Positions 1 to 9,050 are shown, counted from the first letter of the stretch. The stretch: DNA of 64,000 nt from DAITQM01 sp036832975 (GCA_036832975.1 DAITQM010000001.1:62001-126000); one strand, 5' to 3'. Numbers and translations: made by a program. Notes: a model not told the origin generated them from the letters alone.

Positions 1-223
1 CGCCCGGCGGGCAGTGATCGATCGCCGTCGTCCCGCGGGCCAAGGCCGCGGCGTAAGCCCGGCAGCCGGGGTAGCCGCACTGCGCACACTGGATTTGCGG
101 CAGCACGGCGTCGATTGCATCGACCAGAGTGGGCTCGCCGTCCGCCAGGCGCCGGCGCAACCAGACGATCCCGACGCCGGCAGACAGCGCCAGAAGCGTG
201 ACGACGGCAATTCCGGCGAGCAT
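1..223 (-). CDS. rnfB: RnfB, Rnf/Rsx electron transport complex subunit B (5' part only)
   Basis: This iron-sulfur subunit of the Rnf/Rsx complex passes electrons between ferredoxin or NADH and membrane acceptors, or keeps SoxR reduced. Only about 74 codons lie in the window; the gene runs off the left edge. Reading down from the ATG at 223 gives a short N-terminal membrane anchor (MLAGIAVVTLLALSAG), a basic stop-transfer patch, then the RnfB cluster signature C-A-Q-C-G-Y-P-G-C followed about 20 residues later by another Cys (DHCPPG). It starts 4 bases after the rnfA stop, so the two are probably translated together. The C-terminal ferredoxin domain is outside the window. Confidence 0.93.
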   Translation of the reverse strand, partial: MLAGIAVVTLLALSAGVGIVWLRRRLADGEPTLVDAIDAVLPQIQCAQCGYPGCRAYAAALARGTTAIDHCPPG

Positions 224-227
224 GGCT

Positions 228-809
228 TTAACCGCCGGCCATGCCGCCGAATCCGGTGAAGGCGATGGCCATCAACCCGGCGGTGAGCAGGGCCAGAGGC
301 GCCCCTCGAAATACCGCTGGCACCGGTGCCCGGTCGGCGCGTTCGCGCAGCGCCGCAAAGGCGAGGAGGACGAGGGCGAATCCCAGGCCGGCGCCGAAAC
401 CGAACCACGCCGCTTCGAGCAGCGAACGTTCCTGCCGGACATTGAGCAACGCGACGCCGAGCACGGCGCAGTTGGTGGTAATCAGCGGCAGGTAGAGGCC
501 GAGAATGCGCTCGACCAGCGGGCTGGTGGCGCGGACGATCAATTCGACCGCTTGGACCAGCGCCGCGATGATCAGAATGAAAGTCAGCGTCGCGAGATAT
601 TCGATCGCCAACGGCACGAGCAGGTAGCGATAGACCACATGGCCGGCGATCGACGCCAGCGTCAGGACCAGCAAGGTGGCCGCCGCCATGCCGCGCGCCC
701 CGTCCAACCGCGCCGATGCGCCGATGAAGGGGCAAAGTCCGAGAAAACGGTGGAGCACGAAATTATTGGCCAGCACCGTGGCGATCAAGATCAGGACAGC
801 CGTTTCCAT
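228..809 (-). CDS. rnfA: RnfA, Rnf/Rsx complex integral membrane subunit A
   Basis: A 193-residue integral membrane subunit of the ion-translocating Rnf (Rsx) complex. It begins METAVLILIATVLANNFVL and continues with the family signature for N-terminal helices and the loop LGLCPF; about six hydrophobic segments are visible, as is usual for RnfA/RnfE. The length is standard. Its ATG overlaps the metG stop in a TGATG junction, and rnfB follows after 4 bases, so metG-rnfA-rnfB reads as one transcription unit. RnfE is the closest alternative, but a position directly before rnfB fits RnfA. Confidence 0.95.
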   Translation of the reverse strand: METAVLILIATVLANNFVLHRFLGLCPFIGASARLDGARGMAAATLLVLTLASIAGHVVYRYLLVPLAIEYLATLTFILIIAALVQAVELIVRATSPLVERILGLYLPLITTNCAVLGVALLNVRQERSLLEAAWFGFGAGLGFALVLLAFAALRERADRAPVPAVFRGAPLALLTAGLMAIAFTGFGGMAGG

Positions 810-2872
810 CAGCGGACCCGCATCCCCGGTTGGGCGCCGCTGTCCGGAGCCAGCAGGAACGGCCCGCCGCGTTCGTCACTGGCGGCCAACACCATGCCTT
901 CCGACACCCCGAAGCGCATTTTGCGCGGCGCCAGATTGGCGACCATCACCGTCAAACGGCCGCGCAGCGCTTCCGGGTCGTAGTGCTGCTTGATGCCGGC
1001 GAAGACCCGGCATTGCCGGTCGCCGAGATCGAGTGTCAGGCCGAGCAGTTTGTCGGCGCCCTCGACCGCCTCGGCTTCGACAATGCGCGCCACGCGCAGG
1101 TCCAGACGCCCAAATTCGGCGATCGTGATGGGCTCTGTGCTGCCGCCGGCCGCCGGCGCTGGGTGGCTGTCGTTGCTGTTCATCGTCTTCTCCTCTGGGC
1201 GCGGCGCCTGGCCCTCGGCCGCGCCGGCGGTGCTGTCCGGTAACAAGGCGGCGACTTCGGCCGCTTCGAGACGCCGCGCCAGTGGACTGTAGTCGTTGAT
1301 CCGCCGCCCGGTCAAGGGGCGTTCGAGGTCGGCCCACGGCCCGATCGTAACATCGAGAAAGCGGCCGCTGGCCGTTGCGATATCGGGAACGACCGGCGCC
1401 AGCCAGGTGATCAAGGCGCGGAAATAATTCAACGTCTGGGTGCAGATCGCCTGGACTTCGCGGCGGGCGGCCGGCGAACGGGCCAAGACCCACGGTTTAG
1501 CTTCGTCGAAATAACGATTGACCTCGTCGGCAAGCTGCATGATGCAGCGTACAGCCTGGGCGTAGCGGCGCGCCGCATAGTGTCCGGAAATCTCCTCACC
1601 GTGCGCCGTGAAGCGCCGGTAGGCATCCGGATCCGGCAAGGCGGCGGCCAGTTCGCCGGCGAAATAACGGCTGATAAAGCCGGCGCTGCGGCTGGCGATA
1701 TTGATCAGCTTGCCGACCAGATCGGCGTTGACGCGCAAACGGAAATCGTCGAGATTGAGGTCGATGTCGGCCAGTCCGTCGCCGAGTTTGGCGGCAAAGT
1801 AATAACGCAGATAATCGGCCGGCAGGTGCTCGAGATAACGTTCGGCCTCGATGAACGTGCCGCGCGACTTGGACATCTTCTCGCCGTTGATCGTCAAAAA
1901 GCCGTGGGCGTAAACCGCACTCGGCAGGCGATAACCACCGGCGGTCAGCATCGCCGGCCAGAACAAGGCGTGAAAATAAATGATGTCCTTGCCGATAAAG
2001 TGATAAACCTCGCTGCCCGTCGCCTGATCGGCATCCCAGAACGCGGCGAAGTCGAGCCCGGCGGTCGCGCAGTATTCGCTAAAGGCAGCTAGATAACCGA
2101 GCGGCGCATCCATCCAGACGTAGAAATACTTGTCTTCGGTGCCCGGAATCCTAAAACCGAAATAAGGCGCGTCGCGCGAAATGTCCCAGTCCTTGAGCCC
2201 GGCGTCGAACCATTCGGCCAGTTTGTTGCGGACCTCCGGTTGCAGCGCGTCGGATGCGATCCAGCTTGCCAGGCGGCTCGAGAAATCGGCGAGGCGGAAG
2301 AAATAATGCTCGCTGTGCCGCAGTTCCGGCGTGCTGCCGCTGACCACCGAGTAAGGGGCTATGAGGTCGGTTGGAGCATAGGTCGCGCCGCAGACTTCGC
2401 AACTGTCGCCGTACTGGTCGGCGGCGGCGCACCGCGGGCAAGTACCTTTGATAAAACGGTCGGGTAAAAAGATGCCGCGCGCCGTATCGTAGAACTGCTC
2501 GATAGTCCGCCGCGCGATATGTCCAGCCGCTGCGAGCCGGGCGTACAAAGCGTCGATCAACTCGCGGTTCGCGGTACTGTGCGTCGAGGAGTAATGATCG
2601 ATCGCGATATTAAAGGCCGCCAAGTCGCGGCAATGCGCGGCGTTCATCTCGGCGATCAGCTCTTCCGGCGGGATGCCTCGCCGTTCGGCGTGCAGCATGA
2701 TCGGCGTGCCGTGCGCATCGTCGGCGCAGACGTAATACACCCGGTGGCCGTGGGCGCGCAGAAAGCGGGCGAAGATATCGGTCTGGATGGCTTCGAGGAT
2801 ATACCCCAGATGCAGCGGGCCGTTGGCGTAGGGCAGGGCGCTGGTCACCAGGATGCGGCGCGGTTCGGGCAT
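809..2872 (-). CDS. metG: methionine--tRNA ligase
   Basis: Class I aminoacyl-tRNA synthetase of 687 residues that charges tRNA-Met. The HIGH-type motif is HLGY at residues 21-24 after the typical SALPYANGPL start. A zinc knuckle follows near residues 144-160 (CPRC then CEVC), and the KMSKS loop is intact near residue 330. From about residue 580 to the end there is an EMAP/Arc1p-like tRNA-binding OB fold (around DLRVARI and FAGIK), as in the long E. coli-type enzyme. A variable, Pro/Ala-rich linker separates the two parts. It is the first gene of the metG-rnfA-rnfB run. Confidence 0.98.
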   Translation of the reverse strand: MPEPRRILVTSALPYANGPLHLGYILEAIQTDIFARFLRAHGHRVYYVCADDAHGTPIMLHAERRGIPPEELIAEMNAAHCRDLAAFNIAIDHYSSTHSTANRELIDALYARLAAAGHIARRTIEQFYDTARGIFLPDRFIKGTCPRCAAADQYGDSCEVCGATYAPTDLIAPYSVVSGSTPELRHSEHYFFRLADFSSRLASWIASDALQPEVRNKLAEWFDAGLKDWDISRDAPYFGFRIPGTEDKYFYVWMDAPLGYLAAFSEYCATAGLDFAAFWDADQATGSEVYHFIGKDIIYFHALFWPAMLTAGGYRLPSAVYAHGFLTINGEKMSKSRGTFIEAERYLEHLPADYLRYYFAAKLGDGLADIDLNLDDFRLRVNADLVGKLINIASRSAGFISRYFAGELAAALPDPDAYRRFTAHGEEISGHYAARRYAQAVRCIMQLADEVNRYFDEAKPWVLARSPAARREVQAICTQTLNYFRALITWLAPVVPDIATASGRFLDVTIGPWADLERPLTGRRINDYSPLARRLEAAEVAALLPDSTAGAAEGQAPRPEEKTMNSNDSHPAPAAGGSTEPITIAEFGRLDLRVARIVEAEAVEGADKLLGLTLDLGDRQCRVFAGIKQHYDPEALRGRLTVMVANLAPRKMRFGVSEGMVLAASDERGGPFLLAPDSGAQPGMRVR

Positions 2873-2948
2873 CGGCGGCGGATCGTTTCAAAAGGCACAT
2901 TTTCGCATGAAGCAAAACCCGCGTGCCGCCGGTTCGGCAGGCAATCGT

Positions 2949-4217
2949 TCAAGCGAAACGTTCGATCGCGAACGGCGCCGGGTCGAGCGGCGGCGCGGTC
3001 GCGGTCATCAGGTCAGCGATCAGGCGCGCCGTGACCGCCGCCAGGCTGACGCCGAGCATACCGTGACCGGTGGCGAGATAACAGTTCGGCCAGCCGGGAA
3101 CGGCCGAGATCACCGGCAGGTCGTCGGGGGTCATCGGCCGCCAGCCATACCATTCCTCGATCAGCTCCGGCCCTGCGGGGCAGCGCAGACTGGCCTGCGC
3201 CGCGCGGCGCAGCGCTGCCAGGCGGCGGGGGTTGAGGCGCCGGTCGTAACCGCTGAATTCCATCGTGCTGCCGAGCCGGAACCCGGAGTCGAACAGCGAA
3301 ACGCAGACTGCCGCTTCTTTCAAGACCAAAGGCCGGCGCGGCACCTGATCCGGCCGCGTATAGGTCAGCGAATAACCTTTGCCGGGCTGGATCGGCAGAG
3401 CAATACCGAACTGGCGGGCGAGGCGTGGCGACCAGGCCCCGGCCGCCAGGACCAAGTGATGTGCCCGCCATTGCCGGCCGTCGGACGCCAGCAGCTCGTA
3501 GGCACCGCCGGGCCGGCGCTCGAACCCGGCGATCTCGGCGCCTTCGACCCAGGTGGCGCCGTGGCGGCGCACTGCGCGCCCGAGTTCGGTGAGCAGCCGG
3601 TCCGGCCGCAAGCTGGCGTCGCCGGGATTGAACCAGGCACCGGCCTGGCCGGGCAGCAACGCGGGTTCCTCGGCCGCCAGCCGGGCCGCATCCCAGAATT
3701 CGACCGGCCAGCCGATTTCGCCGGCGAGTTTTGGATACCACTCGAAACGGTCGAGCGCCCGGCGGTCACGAAACACATACAGCGTCCCTAAGCGGCGGAA
3801 TTCGCAGGCCATGTTTTCCCGCGCGATCCACGCGGCGAGCAGTTCCAGAGACAAATTCAGCAATTCCAGCCTAAGGCGTGTCGCGCGGCGGAACTGGCGC
3901 TCGGTCGCCTGGCGGGCGAAGCGGTAAAGCCAGTGCCACAATCCCGGATCGAGGCGCGGCGCGATGTACAGCGGAGCGTCCGGCTGCCACATCCAGCGTG
4001 CCGCCTGGCCGAGGCTGCCGGGCATCGCCAGCGGCGGCGCATGGCTCGGGGTGATCGTGCCGCAGTTACCGTGCGAACTGCCGTGGCCGAGAACGCCGGC
4101 CTCGAAAACGACGACATCGCGGCCGCGGGCGGCAAGTTCCAGCGCGCAAAAAAGCCCAATCACGCCGCCGCCGACGACGGCCACTTCGCACGTCTGGCCC
4201 GTGGCCCGCTCAGTCAT
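2949..4217 (-). CDS. FAD-dependent amino acid oxidoreductase, D-amino acid dehydrogenase (DadA) type
   Basis: Flavoprotein of the DAO superfamily, probably oxidising a D-amino acid or related amine to the keto acid. The N-terminus carries the Rossmann dinucleotide motif VVGGGVIG followed by an acidic strand end (VVVFEAG), then the DadA-like segment GSSHGNCGTITPSH. The C-terminus has the second FAD motif region (YLATGHGMLGVSLA). I chose the ATG at 4217 (MTERATGQ); an upstream start at 4244 would lengthen it by nine residues. The start overlaps the glycosylase gene by 8 bases, making it the last gene of a four-gene operon that starts with a peptide symporter. The substrate cannot be told from sequence. 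Confidence 0.85.
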   Translation of the reverse strand: MTERATGQTCEVAVVGGGVIGLFCALELAARGRDVVVFEAGVLGHGSSHGNCGTITPSHAPPLAMPGSLGQAARWMWQPDAPLYIAPRLDPGLWHWLYRFARQATERQFRRATRLRLELLNLSLELLAAWIARENMACEFRRLGTLYVFRDRRALDRFEWYPKLAGEIGWPVEFWDAARLAAEEPALLPGQAGAWFNPGDASLRPDRLLTELGRAVRRHGATWVEGAEIAGFERRPGGAYELLASDGRQWRAHHLVLAAGAWSPRLARQFGIALPIQPGKGYSLTYTRPDQVPRRPLVLKEAAVCVSLFDSGFRLGSTMEFSGYDRRLNPRRLAALRRAAQASLRCPAGPELIEEWYGWRPMTPDDLPVISAVPGWPNCYLATGHGMLGVSLAAVTARLIADLMTATAPPLDPAPFAIERFA

Positions 4218-4773
4218 CGGTCCCGCCTTGTTGCAGGTTTTCATCGAGAATCACCCGCCAGGCAGCCAGTTTCTGTGCGAACGACAGCGCGGCATGGGCC
4301 GGGCTCGTTGAAGGCAGTCGCACCCCGGGTGGCAGCTTGCGACGCCCGGCCAGTGCCGGGACGACACGCCGGCGCCATACGGCCGCGGCTTGGCCGCCAT
4401 TGAAAAATACCTGTCGGATGCCGTGATATTCGTTGAAAAATGTATCAAAATCGTTGATCTGCAACGTATCTACATCGATTCGCTGATCCAGGCTCCCAGC
4501 CCGCTGGCAGCGGTGGATCACATCCCACAGGGCGATTCCCTGGGTGCGAAGCGTCTCGATCCGTTGGGCGTAGGGTAGGGTGGGCGGGGTGCCGGTCAGT
4601 TCTGCGATCAGGCGCCAGAAAGCGTTGCGCGGGTGGGCGTAATACTCACCAGCGGCAAGCGAGGCGACCGACGGCATGCTGCCGAGGATCAGCCGGGTGG
4701 CGTGCCGGTCGGCCAGCGGCGCAAAACCCACGATCCAGTCGCCGGCGGCCGCGGCTGATTCAATCCCCGGCAT
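4210..4773 (-). CDS. DNA-deoxyinosine glycosylase, Mug/UDG superfamily
   Basis: A protein of 187 residues with the signature of the hypoxanthine-DNA glycosylase branch of the uracil-DNA-glycosylase superfamily: the GSMPS loop (LILGSMPSVASL), then YYAHPRNAFW, and near the end LPSTSPAHA, which corresponds to the minor-groove/leucine loop. It probably removes deaminated bases such as hypoxanthine. The ATG at 4773 overlaps the preceding zinc-ribbon gene by 14 bases, and its end overlaps the flavoenzyme start. An open frame continues upstream to 5010, but that part is a shadow of fmdB. Confidence 0.85.
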   Translation of the reverse strand: MPGIESAAAAGDWIVGFAPLADRHATRLILGSMPSVASLAAGEYYAHPRNAFWRLIAELTGTPPTLPYAQRIETLRTQGIALWDVIHRCQRAGSLDQRIDVDTLQINDFDTFFNEYHGIRQVFFNGGQAAAVWRRRVVPALAGRRKLPPGVRLPSTSPAHAALSFAQKLAAWRVILDENLQQGGTDD

Positions 4774-5038
4774 CGAGCGTGGGCGGCCCGCGGCCGGCGG
4801 TTTTCTCGTAACGCCCGCGGGCGATGCGGCGATATTGCGTAAAACCATGCGACGCCAACGTCCGCGAATCGAGCCGGGTGCCGCCGGCCAGATGCGGCAC
4901 GGCGGGCACCCGGTGCACGGCGCAGCCGCACTGTGGACAGGCGGCGAGCGGCGGGCTCGATAATTTTTGCAGACACTCGAAACCGTGCCGGCAATGCCCA
5001 CAGGATCCACTTTCCGCCTGGTAAAAATAGATCGGCAT
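4760..5038 (-). CDS. FmdB-type zinc ribbon protein
   Basis: A 92-residue protein starting MPIYFYQAE. Two Cys pairs (CGHC and CPQC) form the short zinc ribbon of the FmdB regulatory family, followed by a variable basic tail. The ATG overlaps the stop of the upstream symporter gene (TGATG), so translation is probably coupled. Function is unknown; family members are annotated as putative regulators only by association. A longer open frame that reaches 5809 in this phase is antisense or out-of-frame noise over the symporter gene. Confidence 0.85.
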   Translation of the reverse strand: MPIYFYQAESGSCGHCRHGFECLQKLSSPPLAACPQCGCAVHRVPAVPHLAGGTRLDSRTLASHGFTQYRRIARGRYEKTAGRGPPTLDAGD

Positions 5039-6810
5039 CAACGCACGCCGTGCATGGCCCGGTTGAGTAACGGCGCACCCAGGGCGAGGGCGGCGCCGCT
5101 GATCACGCCGATCAGCAGCATCAGCCAGAACAGGTCGCCGTAGCCGGCCGCCGCCTCCGCCGAGTCGAAACTGCCGTCGCTCAGCATCTCGACCGCCGAC
5201 AGTTTGCCGAGTTCGGCGGCGAGGTTCTCCGAATAAGCGGTCGCCAGGAACCAGGCGCCCATCATCACGCTGACCACGCTTGGCACCGATAACTGGGTCA
5301 CCGCCGAAAGGCCGACCGGCGACAGCGCCAACTCGCCCATTTCCAGAATCAGGTAGGCCAGAACCAGCCACCAGACGCTGGCCGGGTCGCCGCCGGCCGC
5401 CGCCTGGGCAGCGACGATCAGGGGCACGAACGCCAGTCCGGCGAGCACCAGTCCGCCGGCGCTTTTCAGCGGTTTGCCCGGATTGAGGCCGCGCCGTTCC
5501 AGCCACGGCCAAAGCCAGGTGAAAAGCGGGGTCAGCGCGACGATGAAAAAGGCACCGAGAAAAGTCAGCGAGCCGGCGGTCTGCGGCATCAGTACGATGT
5601 CGTGAAACAAGGCGGCGGCAAATGCCATGACGATCGCCGTTCCGGCATACCGGCCGCTGCCGGCGCGGGGCGAATTCAATGCCGCGAGCATGACCAGCGG
5701 CGAGAGGACGAGCGGGGCGATCATCCATGGCACCTTGTGCCAGCCGGCAGGGCTTAAATTGAAGCCGAACAGATCTTTGGTCAGCATCCGGTCGGTGAAG
5801 GCCACCCACGAGCCGTAGGTCTGTTCGTAGAGCGTAAAAAACACCAGGGCGGCGAAAATCAACACCATCAGCACCAACATCTGCTGGCGCTGGATGCGGT
5901 TACAGCGGGCGATCAGAAACCAGACGAGCCAGACCATGAAAGCGGCGAATACGGCGTGCATGATCATGATCACCGCGCCTTGTTGCACAGTGGCGTCGAG
6001 GCCGAGCCAGGCGAGTGGCAGTTCGAGATACCGCGAATGCCACTGGATGACCTGCCAGACCGCCGCCACCATCAACAACGCACCGCCATAGATCAACTTT
6101 TCGCGGTTCAAGTAAGCGAAGACATTGGTGGTCAGGTGGGCGGGGTGGGGCGGCTCGGCCAGGCCGCGCAGGTGTTTTTGGCCGAGAATAAAGACCGCCA
6201 GGCCGATCACCATGCCAACCCCAGCGGCACCGAAGCCGTATTTCCAACCGTACACCTCACCGAGGAACGCGGCGATCAGGCTGGCGGCCAACGCTCCGAG
6301 GTTGATCCCGGCATAAAACAACGTAAATCCCGAATCGCGCCGCGGGTCGTTTTCGGCGTACAGGCGGCCGACGATGGTCGAGATATTGGGCTTGAGAAAG
6401 CCGACGCCGGTGATGATCAGCGCCAGCGACAGGTAGAAAATCTGCAACGCCCCCTCGTCGCGAACGACCAGCCCATCCGCGAGGTGCGCCTCGTGCCCCT
6501 CGAAGGCCATGCCGAAATGGCCGAGGACCAGCAAAATTCCACCGAGGATCACCGCCTTGCGCAGGCCGAGGTAGCGGTCGGCGATCATGCCGCCGATCAC
6601 CGGCATGGCATAGACCAGGCCGCCGTAAGCACCGAGCAGTTCGTAGCTCGGCCGGTCGCCGAACAAGTGATATTTGGTCAAGTACAAAAAAAGCAGCGCT
6701 TTCATGCCATAGAACGAAAAGCGCTCCCACAGTTCGGTGGCGAAACAGATATAAACCCCTTTCGGGTGGCCGAACCAATCGCCGGCGGGGTGGGTAATCG
6801 TTGTTTTCAT
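5038..6810 (-). CDS. POT/PTR family peptide:H+ symporter
   Basis: A 590-residue inner-membrane carrier of the proton-dependent oligopeptide transporter family (major facilitator superfamily). The PTR2 signature region is clear: FATELWERFSFYGMKALL at the N-terminus (ExxERFxYYG-type motif), then GGMIADRYLG, and FYAGINLGAL in the fourth or fifth helix. About 12-14 hydrophobic segments are present. It likely imports di- and tripeptides. It heads an operon with fmdB, a DNA glycosylase and an amino-acid oxidoreductase; imported peptides and the oxidoreductase could be metabolically linked, but the other two genes do not fit that theme. Confidence 0.93.
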   Translation of the reverse strand: MKTTITHPAGDWFGHPKGVYICFATELWERFSFYGMKALLFLYLTKYHLFGDRPSYELLGAYGGLVYAMPVIGGMIADRYLGLRKAVILGGILLVLGHFGMAFEGHEAHLADGLVVRDEGALQIFYLSLALIITGVGFLKPNISTIVGRLYAENDPRRDSGFTLFYAGINLGALAASLIAAFLGEVYGWKYGFGAAGVGMVIGLAVFILGQKHLRGLAEPPHPAHLTTNVFAYLNREKLIYGGALLMVAAVWQVIQWHSRYLELPLAWLGLDATVQQGAVIMIMHAVFAAFMVWLVWFLIARCNRIQRQQMLVLMVLIFAALVFFTLYEQTYGSWVAFTDRMLTKDLFGFNLSPAGWHKVPWMIAPLVLSPLVMLAALNSPRAGSGRYAGTAIVMAFAAALFHDIVLMPQTAGSLTFLGAFFIVALTPLFTWLWPWLERRGLNPGKPLKSAGGLVLAGLAFVPLIVAAQAAAGGDPASVWWLVLAYLILEMGELALSPVGLSAVTQLSVPSVVSVMMGAWFLATAYSENLAAELGKLSAVEMLSDGSFDSAEAAAGYGDLFWLMLLIGVISGAALALGAPLLNRAMHGVR

Positions 6811-6882
6811 TTCAAGCTTGTATCGGCCGGGGCAAGAGGGGCTGGGCGGTCCGCCGGGCGGTGCTGCCTGGAGGATTCGGTA

Positions 6883-7281
6883 TCAGTCGTCATCCGTGGA
6901 TTCTTCATCCCAATCGACTTCATCGGCGTCGTCCAGAAACGGCGCCGCGTCATCGGCGTTGTCGGCCGGCGGCTGCACGCGGCGCGGCGCCTGGGCGCTC
7001 TGCTGAGCGAGGGCCAGCAGGCGGTCGCCGCGCGGCGTGAACTGTTCGCGGCAGCGGCGGAACGCCTTGAGCAGCTCGGCGCTTTGTTTTTGCTCGTCAG
7101 CCGTTAGGGTGCGCAGCTTCGACTCGACGATCGCGCTGGCGTATTCCAGAAATACGCCGCGCCGATGATTGTAGAGGTAGATCGTTTTGGGATTGCCGGT
7201 GTCAAGGCGCCGGTCACGGACGACCAGGGCGCTTTTATCGCCCGCTTCGAGAAAACCGGTCCAGATCGATTTGTCGCTCAT
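6883..7281 (-). CDS. conserved hypothetical protein, acidic C-terminus
   Basis: A 132-residue protein beginning MSDKSIWTGFLEAGDKSAL. The first 90 residues look like a compact soluble domain; the last 30 are a low-complexity acidic tail (DDADEVDWDEESTDDD). No signal peptide or membrane segment is visible. I do not recognise a characterised family. It lies upstream of the symporter operon (gap 72 bases) in the same direction and is divergent from the bolA-like gene. Confidence 0.72.
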   Translation of the reverse strand: MSDKSIWTGFLEAGDKSALVVRDRRLDTGNPKTIYLYNHRRGVFLEYASAIVESKLRTLTADEQKQSAELLKAFRRCREQFTPRGDRLLALAQQSAQAPRRVQPPADNADDAAPFLDDADEVDWDEESTDDD

Positions 7282-7378
7282 GCGTCTCCGGCGGCAGGTG
7301 GATCAACGAGTGGATTCTCGGCGCATGATATGCAAGTCGGCGCCGATGTCCATACCCCCAGGACAAAATTTTGCGACA

Positions 7379-7684
7379 ATGAGCAAAATGATCGCTTCAC
7401 AGCCCGTTTCCGGCCCGCCCGCCGAGCGCCTCGAACGCATCCGGGCGCGGCTGGCGCCGCTCGCCGCCGAATGCTTGGAAATCACCGATGAAAGCCATTT
7501 GCACGCCGGCCACCCCGGCGCCGCCGACGGCCGGGGGCATGTCCACCTGCTGATCGTCACCGCTGCGTTCGACGGCCTGGACCGGCTGACCCGCGAGCGC
7601 CTGGTCCACCGCCTGCTGGGCGACCTTTTGACCACTGAACTGCACGCCGTAAGGATGAACCTCTATGCCAGCGATGAATTATGA
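7379..7684 (+). CDS. BolA family protein
   Basis: A 101-residue BolA/IbaG-like protein. The family core is visible: ERIRARL, then the ESHLHAGHPGA segment carrying the conserved histidines, VHLLIVTAAFDG, and the RHR-like helix RLVHRLLGDLL ending in LHAVRMNLYA. BolA proteins pair with monothiol glutaredoxins in Fe-S and iron handling. I chose the ATG at 7379 (MSKMIAS); ATG 7388 is also possible. It overlaps the following lipoprotein gene by 20 bases. Confidence 0.9.
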   Translation: MSKMIASQPVSGPPAERLERIRARLAPLAAECLEITDESHLHAGHPGAADGRGHVHLLIVTAAFDGLDRLTRERLVHRLLGDLLTTELHAVRMNLYASDEL

Positions 7685-8522
7685 CCGCGCGAGAAAGGCC
7701 GCCGTTAGGGCCCTACTGGCCGCCCTGGTGGGTCTGCCGGGGCTCACCGCCTGTGACGGCCGCCGGGCGGCCGATACCGCGCCGCCCACCGCCGGCGACC
7801 TGCTGCTGACCGTGGACGGCCTCCCACTGACCCGGCAAATGGTCGATCGTTATCTCGGCTCCCGCGGCACCGCTTCCGCCAACGCCGCCGAACGGCTGGC
7901 GGCGGAGCAACAATTGAGCCGCGTCCTCGCCGTTGCCGCCGACGTCGAACGGCACGACAGGGCCGATCCGGAACTCGATGCCGAACTGGCCCTGGCCCGG
8001 GCGCAAGTGATGTACAACTTCCGGGTGCGGCAGGTGCATCGCCTGAATCAACCGGATGCAGCGCAGATCGAGGAGATGTATCGCGCGATGAGCGAGCGCT
8101 CGGGCGGCATCCAGGTGCGACTGAAAAGCATCGCTTACAGCGACGAGAAGGCCGCCCTCGGCGACCTGCTGGCTATCGAGGAGGGGGCTACTTTCGAGGC
8201 CATCGAAAACGCCGCCCGGACCGCCGGCCGGGAAATCGAAACGCTGCCGTGGGCCGATCTCAGCCAATTTCCACCGGACTACGCGACGTTGCTGAAAAAC
8301 GCCACGGCGGGGCAGGTCGTACCGTTGCCGTTTGCCGACGGGCGCGCCTGGCGCATTTTCCAGGTGCTGGATTCCCGGCCGTTCAGCCCACCGCCGTTCG
8401 ACCAGGTGCGGGCCGGCATCGAGCAGGATCTGCTGCGCCGGGCGGTTGAAGCGCATGTCGCCTCGCTGCTAGCCGAGGCACGCATCGAGAAGCCGGAAGG
8501 GATGGAACCGGCGACCGAGTAA
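7665..8522 (+). CDS. PpiC-type peptidyl-prolyl isomerase-like lipoprotein (EpsD-like)
   Basis: A 285-residue exported protein with a lipoprotein signal (charged start, hydrophobic core, then LPGLTAC with Cys as the expected acylation site near residue 30). The layout is SurA/EpsD-like: an N-terminal helical chaperone part (VDGLPLTRQMVDRYL) followed by a parvulin-type region (residues about 140-240, QVRLKSIAYSDEKA to VVPLPFADG), then a C-terminal helix. It would act on the periplasmic side as an assembly chaperone or PPIase. A possible Shine-Dalgarno AAGGA sits 9 bases before the ATG. No exopolysaccharide cluster is adjacent, so EpsD similarity is only structural. Confidence 0.8.
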   Translation: MPAMNYDRARKAAVRALLAALVGLPGLTACDGRRAADTAPPTAGDLLLTVDGLPLTRQMVDRYLGSRGTASANAAERLAAEQQLSRVLAVAADVERHDRADPELDAELALARAQVMYNFRVRQVHRLNQPDAAQIEEMYRAMSERSGGIQVRLKSIAYSDEKAALGDLLAIEEGATFEAIENAARTAGREIETLPWADLSQFPPDYATLLKNATAGQVVPLPFADGRAWRIFQVLDSRPFSPPPFDQVRAGIEQDLLRRAVEAHVASLLAEARIEKPEGMEPATE

Positions 8523-8541
8523 GCGGCGTCCGTCCGGCGGG

Positions 8542-8955
8542 TCAGGGCACCGGCTGGCCGTTCGGGCCGTGCCGGCTGGTAGGCACTTCGCCTTGCCAAT
8601 CGGGCGCGCGGTGCTCGGCGTGCACTTCGGTGGTGATCCCGCCGCGGACGTTGAACACGGCACGCAACGCCATCCAGCGGGGGGCGAGCGCCGTAACCAA
8701 ATCGTCCAGTATCCGGTTGGTCACCGCTTCGTGAAACGCCCCCTGGTCGCGAAAATGCCAGATGTACTGCTTCAGTGATTTCAGTTCGACGCACGTCGCG
8801 CCGGGAATGTAGGCCAGGTGCAACACCGCGAAATCCGGCTGTCCGGTGCGCGGGCACAGGCAGGTGAATTCCGGGATCGTCATGCGAATGATATAATCCC
8901 GCGCCGGTTGGGGATTGGCAAAGGTTTCCAGTTCCGCGCCGGGTTTGCCTGGCAT
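8542..8955 (-). CDS. queF: NADPH-dependent 7-cyano-7-deazaguanine reductase QueF (type I)
   Basis: A 137-residue unimodular QueF that reduces preQ0 to preQ1 in queuosine biosynthesis. The catalytic Cys sits in LCPRTGQPDF (Cys34) and the QueF family motif is ELKSLKQY. The Glu/His substrate residues lie in the following FHEAVTN segment. A strong AGGAG precedes the ATG at 8955. It is convergent with the PpiC-like lipoprotein gene and divergent from smc. Confidence 0.96.
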   Translation of the reverse strand: MPGKPGAELETFANPQPARDYIIRMTIPEFTCLCPRTGQPDFAVLHLAYIPGATCVELKSLKQYIWHFRDQGAFHEAVTNRILDDLVTALAPRWMALRAVFNVRGGITTEVHAEHRAPDWQGEVPTSRHGPNGQPVP

Positions 8956-9050
8956 CGTCTTCTCCTGGTCGGTGTTCGTTTAATTGTCCCATGAAGCGGA
9001 GCCCGGTGGCTGCGCTCGATTGTCTGTAGCCTGAGTATCGTTTTTAACCC

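Noticed and set aside
129..983. Long plus-strand ORF of 284 residues over rnfA/rnfB
   Set aside because: Antisense shadow of rnfA, rnfB and the metG end in GC-rich DNA, with low-complexity Arg/Gln/Asp composition and no recognisable domain.
4774..5809. Extended frame joining fmdB/glycosylase genes to 5809
   Set aside because: The extra residues lie within the symporter gene in another frame; the short zinc ribbon and glycosylase starts are supported by motifs and overlaps.
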